DNA from: Acidimicrobiia bacterium
GTDB lineage: Bacteria; Actinomycetota; Acidimicrobiia; Acidimicrobiales; Acidimicrobilacustridaceae
Length of the DNA: 64,000 bases
NCBI GenBank assembly: GCA_020832495.1
Contig: JAFIEP010000024.1
Span: 1 to 64,000, forward strand
Direction: 5' to 3'
Positions within the stretch are counted from its first letter, which is position 1. Each line of letters begins with the position of its first letter. The translations under genes were made by a program, and so were the position numbers. Shown here in pieces: positions 58,781 to 64,000 of the stretch. The notes beneath the pieces are model-generated. The model ran no database searches, was not told the origin of the DNA, and saw nothing but the letters and a program-made list of their open reading frames with translations.

Positions 58781-61700
58781 GTGGTGCAGTTCACGGCTTC
58801 GAGCCGCCTCGACCAACTGGCGAACGCCCTGGCCTCCCGTCTGGCCACCCCGATGGCCGACCCCTTCACCCCCGAGTGGGTGGTGGTGGTCAACGCCGGG
58901 GTGGGCCGCTGGCTGCGGCTGCGGCTGGCCCGCTCCCTCGGGGCGTCGGATCCGACGACAGCCACCGACGGTGTCGCTGCGAACATCGAGGTGCTCTACC
59001 CCGGCGGCCTCACTCGCCGGCTCCTCACCCCCGACCTCGACGCCGACGACGACCCCTGGTCACTCGACCGCCTGCCCTGGGCCGTCCTCGACGTGCTGTG
59101 TGCCCCATCGGTGGCCGACGAACTGGCGCCGCTCGGCACCCTGCCGCCCGGGGGCACCTGGTGGGGTCGGGCGCGCCGTCTGGCCGACCTGCTCGACCGC
59201 TACCACCTGCACCGACCCGCCATGGTGCGGGCCTGGGCCGAGGGACACGACGTCGACGGCAACGGGATCGACCTCCCCGCCGGTGACCGCTGGCAGCCGG
59301 CCCTGTGGCGGGCGGTGCGGGCCCGCATCGACGCTCCGAGCCCCGCCGAGCTGGCACCCGAGCGCCTGGCTGCGGTCCGCAACGGTGGCTGTCCCGATGT
59401 CGTGCCCGAGCGGGTGTCCATCTTCGGCCTGAGCGCCATCCCGGGTGGGGCGTCGTTCCTCGGCCTGCTCGATGCGCTCGCCACCCAGCGCCAGGTCGAC
59501 GTGTTCCTCCACCGGCCCAGCCCCGCCATGGCCGCCCACCTGCGCAACGAGCTCGGCTCCGTGCCCTCGCCACTGCCGCGGGCGGACGATCACAGCGCGG
59601 AGCTCGTCCGCCACCCGCTGCTGCGCTCCTGGGCTCGCCCGGCCCGCGACGCCGAGCTCCTGCTCGCCGACCACCCCCTCCCCGATGTCGATCCCGCTCA
59701 TGACGAGACCACCGACACCGGCGCCACCCTGTTGGCCCGACTGCAGGCCGACCTGCGGGCCGACCGCGCCCCTACCGGCGACCTCCGGGTGCCCGACGAC
59801 GACCGATCCATCCGCTTCCACTCCTGTCACGGCACCACCCGCCAGGTCGAGGTCCTGCGCGACGAGATCCTCCACCTCCTCGCCTCCGACGACTCCCTCA
59901 CCGAGGACGATGTCGTTGTGCTCTGCCCCGCCATCGAGGAGTTCGCCCCCCACATCGAGGCGGTCTTCGGACCCAGTGCCCCCGCAGGCACAGCGGCCGG
60001 ACGCTCCCCCCACACCGAACCCCCCACCGAAGGATGCCCGGCGCTGGCCTACCGGCTCGTCGACCGCTCCCTGAGCGACGTGTCGCCGCTCTTTCGGGCG
60101 CTGTCCGCCTTGTTGGACCTCTTGGGTAGCCGCCTGGCGGCAAGCACCCTGGCCGACTTCGTGGCGCTGCAACCAGTGCGCGAACAGTTCGGGTTCGACG
60201 ACGCCGCCTTGGCCACCATCGACGACTGGCTGGAGGCCAGCGGCGTCCGGTGGGGCCTCGACGGCGACCATCGTCGAGCCTGGGACATCCCCGAGACGTA
60301 CACCGACGGCACCTGGCAGGCGGCCCTCGACCGCTTACTCGTCGGGATCACCACCAGCGACGGCCCCGAGCTCCCCTTGGCCACCGGTGGGCTGCTCCCG
60401 CTCGGGGTCGAGGGCAGTGACGTGGCCCTCGCCGGACGCTTCGCCGACCTGCTGGCCCGCCTGCGGCGACTGGTGGCCGACACCCAGGTGCCTCACGATG
60501 CCGCGGGATGGTCGGCGCTCCTGGCCGACGCCACGTCCCAACTGTTCGCCACCGATGCCGCCACCCGCTGGTCGACGAACCGCCTCCAAGCGGCGTTGGC
60601 CGATCTCGCCCGCCATGCCGAGGTGGCCGGCGCCCCGGTCGCCGTGCCGCTCACGCTCGCCGACGTCCGCCGGCTGGTGGTCGACGTGGCCGATCCCGGC
60701 GGCGGCCGAGCCAGCCTCTTCCGGGGAGGTGTCACGGTGGCCTCGCTCGCCCCGCTGCGCGCTGTGCCCCACCGGGTGGTGTGCCTGCTCGGCATGGACG
60801 ACCAGGCATTCGGTGCGGGCCGGCTCGACGGCGACGACCTGGTGGCCGCCTCGCCAGTGGTCGGCGATCGCGACCGCCGGGCCGACGTCCGCCAGGCGCT
60901 GCTCGAGTCGGTGTTGGCCGCCGGCGACCACCTCGTGGTCATCCGCACCGGCCACAGCGTCGTCACCAACCAGCCCGTCCCACCGTCGGTGCCCGTGGCC
61001 GAGCTGCGCGACACCGTGGCCGGCACGCTCCATCCCGACGTCCGCGCCGACGTGCTCGCCCGCATCGACCTCGTCCACCCCCGACAACCGTTCGACGAAC
61101 GGAACTTCTGCACCGACCCCGACGATCCGCTGACCGCCGCCGGACCGTGGAGCTTCGACCCGGTGGCCTGCGACGGCGCCCGAGCCAGGGTGGCCGAACG
61201 TCAGCCTCACCGGCCGCTGGTGGCCGGAGCCCTCCCGGCGCGCCCGGACGGGGACGAGGTAATCGACCTGGCCGACATCCACGACTTCCTGGCCAACCCG
61301 GTGCGCCACTTCCTGCGCCGGCGCCTCGGGCTCACCGTGCCGCAGCTTCCCGACCGTGGCAACGGTCGCCGAGTGCAGGCCACCACGAGTGGTGGCGGTG
61401 GGCCGACACCCGTGGAGTACCCGGACCTACGCCTCGAGCTCGACGCACTCGAGTCATGGAAAGTGAAGGACCGCCTCCTCACCCACCTCCGCGCCGGTTA
61501 CTCACCGGAGTCCTTCGTCCTGCGCGAACGCGCCCGCGGCTGCCTCCCGGCGGGCCGGTTGGCCGACGCCGTGCTGAGCTCGGCGTTGGAAGCCATGGAG
61601 CCCGTCGTTGGTGCGGTCGACGAGTTGGGGGTACCCCGCCAGCTCGAGAGCTACGTCCTCGTCGACCTCGTCCTCGGCGACGGCACTCGCGTGGTGGGCT

Positions 61701-62269
61701 CGGTGGCCGACGCCGGCGGCGCAACTCCGGGGCCGGTGCGCATCACCTGCTCCGAGCCTGCACCCAAGCGACGTCTCCCACCGTGGCTCGACCTGCTGGC
61801 ACTCACCGCACACCAGCCCGAGACCGTGTGGTGGTCGGTCGGCGTCACGACGAGGAAGCGGAAAAAGAACCCCGCCGATATCGAGATCATGGAGATCCCC
61901 TCCGATGATCCAGCACAACGGCGACGCCAGGCGACCGATGCGTTGGCGGTGGTCGTCGATCTCTACCGACGTGGGCGCTGCGAGCCGGTCCCGCTGTTCA
62001 CCACCCTTTCGCCCGCCATCGTGGCAGACACACCGCTGGCCAAGTGCTGGCGAGACTTTGACGGCCGAGGCGACGCAGGCGATCGCTGGGTCGGCATGGT
62101 CTACGGCGAGCTCGAACTCCGAGAGATCCTTGCCCTGCCCGTCCGGCCCGACGATCCCGAGTTCGACGACCGAGGCAAGGGCCGCACCGGTCGATATGCC
62201 GCAGCACTGTGGGACACGCTCGGCAGCACCCTGGTCGGCGACGACGCCAACGCAGAGACCACATCATGA
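58781..62269 (+). CDS. recC: Exodeoxyribonuclease V gamma subunit (RecC)
   Basis: An 1162-residue RecC. It recognises Chi-like sites and forms RecBCD with RecB and RecD, the helicase-nuclease that processes double-strand breaks. The N-terminal ASSRLDQLANAL with VVNAGVGRWLRL, the central IRFHSCHGTTRQVEVL and EDDVVVLCPAIEEFAPHIEAVF motifs, and the PAR-like VCLLGMDDQAFGA match the family. RecC's helicase motifs are degenerate, as is normal. GTG 58781 is chosen for its leaderless -10. It overlaps recB (ATGA). Confidence 0.93.
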   Translation: MVQFTASSRLDQLANALASRLATPMADPFTPEWVVVVNAGVGRWLRLRLARSLGASDPTTATDGVAANIEVLYPGGLTRRLLTPDLDADDDPWSLDRLPWAVLDVLCAPSVADELAPLGTLPPGGTWWGRARRLADLLDRYHLHRPAMVRAWAEGHDVDGNGIDLPAGDRWQPALWRAVRARIDAPSPAELAPERLAAVRNGGCPDVVPERVSIFGLSAIPGGASFLGLLDALATQRQVDVFLHRPSPAMAAHLRNELGSVPSPLPRADDHSAELVRHPLLRSWARPARDAELLLADHPLPDVDPAHDETTDTGATLLARLQADLRADRAPTGDLRVPDDDRSIRFHSCHGTTRQVEVLRDEILHLLASDDSLTEDDVVVLCPAIEEFAPHIEAVFGPSAPAGTAAGRSPHTEPPTEGCPALAYRLVDRSLSDVSPLFRALSALLDLLGSRLAASTLADFVALQPVREQFGFDDAALATIDDWLEASGVRWGLDGDHRRAWDIPETYTDGTWQAALDRLLVGITTSDGPELPLATGGLLPLGVEGSDVALAGRFADLLARLRRLVADTQVPHDAAGWSALLADATSQLFATDAATRWSTNRLQAALADLARHAEVAGAPVAVPLTLADVRRLVVDVADPGGGRASLFRGGVTVASLAPLRAVPHRVVCLLGMDDQAFGAGRLDGDDLVAASPVVGDRDRRADVRQALLESVLAAGDHLVVIRTGHSVVTNQPVPPSVPVAELRDTVAGTLHPDVRADVLARIDLVHPRQPFDERNFCTDPDDPLTAAGPWSFDPVACDGARARVAERQPHRPLVAGALPARPDGDEVIDLADIHDFLANPVRHFLRRRLGLTVPQLPDRGNGRRVQATTSGGGGPTPVEYPDLRLELDALESWKVKDRLLTHLRAGYSPESFVLRERARGCLPAGRLADAVLSSALEAMEPVVGAVDELGVPRQLESYVLVDLVLGDGTRVVGSVADAGGATPGPVRITCSEPAPKRRLPPWLDLLALTAHQPETVWWSVGVTTRKRKKNPADIEIMEIPSDDPAQRRRQATDALAVVVDLYRRGRCEPVPLFTTLSPAIVADTPLAKCWRDFDGRGDAGDRWVGMVYGELELREILALPVRPDDPEFDDRGKGRTGRYAAALWDTLGSTLVGDDANAETTS

Positions 62270-64000
62270 CGGCACATCCCACGTTCGACCTCACCGACAC
62301 CCTGCCGAAGGGTCGGCTGGCCATCGAGGCCAGCGCCGGCACCGGCAAGACCTTCACCCTGGCCACCCTCGCCGCCCGCTACGTGGCGGAGGCGGGCCTC
62401 CCCATCTCCGATCTGCTCGTCGTCACGTTCACCCGTGCTGCTGCCGCCGAGTTGAAGGACCGCATCCGGGCTCGGCTGGTGGAGGTGGCCGACGTGATCG
62501 AGCAGGGCACCACCCCGAGCGACCCTGCCCTGGCGGCGCTGGTCGGCACTCACCCAGACCTTCGCCTACAGCGCGTCACCACCGCTATCGGCGACTTCGA
62601 CAGCGCCACCATCACCACCATCCACGGGTTCGCCCAACAAGTGATCGGGTCGCTGGGGAGTGCGGTTGGCGTCGATCCCGATGCAGTCCTGGTCGACGAC
62701 ACCAAGGACCTGCTCGGTCAAGTTGCCACCGACCTACTCGCCCGGGAGGCAGTGCTGGCCCGACACGAGTCCGACCTGCTGCCCAAGCTCAAGGACCTGC
62801 TCGACATCGGCCAACAGGTCGCCAACAACCCAACCGCGTTGCTGGTTCCCGAACCAGACGACGATGTGGCCGGCCCCGAGGCGACACTGCGCCGTCGCCT
62901 TGTCGACGAGGTTCGCAGCGGGATGACCGACCGGCGACGGCGCAACGGTTCAATGTCATTCGACGACCTACTCGTGGGACTGCGCGACGCGCTGTGTGAT
63001 CCGACCACCGGCCCCAGCGCTCGGCGCGTCCTACAGCGCCGGTTCGCCGTGGCGCTCATCGACGAGTTCCAGGACACCGATCCCGTGCAGTGGGCCATCT
63101 TCGACGCGCTGTTCGGCTGCGCCGACGCCCCCGACGAGCATGCCCATCCGAGCACGCTGGTGCTGGTGGGCGACCCCAAGCAGGCCATCTACGGCTTCCG
63201 GGGGGCGAGCGTGCACACCTACTTGGAGGCGGCCCGGGCCCCGGGCACCATCCAGACCAGCCTCGACACCAACTGGCGCTCCGACGGACCGACTCTCGCC
63301 GCCCTCGAAGGTCTACTCGAGGGAACGACCTTCGGCGACGACGCCATTGCGTTCCAACCAGTGCAGGCATCAGGGGGCAAGGCGACCCAGCGCATCGCCA
63401 CCGCCGACGGCACCCCGCTCCCCACGCTCTCGGTCCGCAGCGCCGACCATCCCGACCTGCCACGCAGCAAGAAGACTGGCTACCTCAACAAGACCGACGC
63501 CGAGTCGGCCATTCACGCCGACCTCGCTGATCATGTGCGACGCCTGCTCGAGACCGCCCACATCCCCGACGGCGACACCTACCGCCCCCTCGAGCCCCGA
63601 GACGTCGCCGTGCTCATCAGCGCCGGGCACGAGGGCCCCCCCATTCGCGCCGCTTTCGAGCACGCCGGCATCCCGGCTGTGATCTCCCGGGGCGACAACG
63701 TCCTCGACTCACCTGCCGCCCAGCAGTGGCACTTGCTGCTCACCGCGCTGGCCCGCCCGACCGACCCCACCCGGGCGAGGGCCTACGCCGTGTCGTGGTT
63801 CGAGGGTTGGGACGCCACTGACCTCGACGAGGCCCCCGACGCCGAGGTGACGATACTCCAGGAGCGTCTGCACGACTGGGCCTCGGTGCTGGCCGACGAC
63901 GGGATCGGCGCCTTCGTGGGGACAGTCCGGGCCGACAGCGGGGTCGCCGCCCGGGTGCTCGGGCGCCCCGACGGCGACCGCTGCCTCACCGACCTCGACC
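62266..64000 (+). CDS. recB: Exodeoxyribonuclease V beta subunit (RecB), N-terminal part
   Basis: The first 578 residues of RecB; the gene runs off the window. Motif I EASAGTGKTFTLA has Lys28, motif Ia VTFTRAAAAELKDRI, motif II DEFQDTDPVQW, motif III GDPKQAIYGFRGA and motif IV NWRSD are intact, so the 3'-5' helicase is functional so far. The nuclease domain and any recD lie beyond base 64000. ATG 62266 overlaps the recC TGA. Confidence 0.94.
   Translation, partial: MTAHPTFDLTDTLPKGRLAIEASAGTGKTFTLATLAARYVAEAGLPISDLLVVTFTRAAAAELKDRIRARLVEVADVIEQGTTPSDPALAALVGTHPDLRLQRVTTAIGDFDSATITTIHGFAQQVIGSLGSAVGVDPDAVLVDDTKDLLGQVATDLLAREAVLARHESDLLPKLKDLLDIGQQVANNPTALLVPEPDDDVAGPEATLRRRLVDEVRSGMTDRRRRNGSMSFDDLLVGLRDALCDPTTGPSARRVLQRRFAVALIDEFQDTDPVQWAIFDALFGCADAPDEHAHPSTLVLVGDPKQAIYGFRGASVHTYLEAARAPGTIQTSLDTNWRSDGPTLAALEGLLEGTTFGDDAIAFQPVQASGGKATQRIATADGTPLPTLSVRSADHPDLPRSKKTGYLNKTDAESAIHADLADHVRRLLETAHIPDGDTYRPLEPRDVAVLISAGHEGPPIRAAFEHAGIPAVISRGDNVLDSPAAQQWHLLLTALARPTDPTRARAYAVSWFEGWDATDLDEAPDAEVTILQERLHDWASVLADDGIGAFVGTVRADSGVAARVLGRPDGDRCLTDLD

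Overview
The window reads as a chromosomal segment of a high-GC actinobacterium. The evidence is very high GC in all codon third positions, many GTG starts, a deazaflavin (F420)-type reductase, a DUF222/HNH protein, class II glutamine amidotransferase/GltB-like genes, MMPL and TetR genes, and a strongly repeated leaderless promoter layout (TANNNT six or seven bases before the start codon). An acidimicrobial relative (Ilumatobacter/Iamia-like) is my best guess, as inference only. No rRNA, tRNA or CRISPR array was recognised. The first ~90 bases are a C/G homopolymer-rich stretch that looks like a contig edge.

Layout. 0-14 kb: catabolic genes around three TetR-type regulators. They include a lipoprotein esterase/amidohydrolase/P450 operon, an HSL-type esterase, an SDR/CMD/ferritin-like hydrolase/F420-reductase set, and a TetR operon with a serine hydrolase, a DUF6285-like protein and a phosphotransferase-like kinase. 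13.7-25 kb: a Tat-secreted protein, a 1125-residue LPXTG surface protein with FG-GAP-like blades, HrpB helicase, a PAS-GGDEF protein, a DMF-amidase-like protein and a DUF222/HNH protein. 24.8-26.7 kb: a divergent FAD oxidase/phosphonatase-like pair, likely for aminophosphonate breakdown. 27.8-31.7 kb: a four-gene iron-siderophore uptake and reductive release operon behind a Fur-like palindrome. 33-38 kb: MOSC, helical-repeat, RDD and PPOX proteins and a secreted beta-helix/SLH protein.

37.9-44 kb: a GlnT/GmaS-like synthetase, a cupin-XRE regulator, GlxB-GlxC-GlxD and a SoxB-like FAD oxidoreductase. Together these resemble the gamma-glutamylmethylamide/N-methylglutamate route for methylated amines. 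44-50 kb: NHL-repeat lipoprotein, GMC oxidoreductase with a tiny Tat partner, and a penicillin-acylase lipoprotein.

50.2-53.6 kb is the accessory island: an uncharacterised toxin-antitoxin-like pair, an interrupted ORF, an RHH antitoxin with a broken Doc toxin, a PIN toxin/antitoxin pair and a tyrosine recombinase. A perfect 17-bp direct repeat brackets the PIN pair and recombinase. 53.8-64 kb returns to core-like content: MMPL exporter with divergent TetR, VOC protein, a second PAS-GGDEF protein, and recC-recB (recB runs off the end).

Operons are tightly packed, with ATGA/GTGA start-stop overlaps in most multi-gene units.
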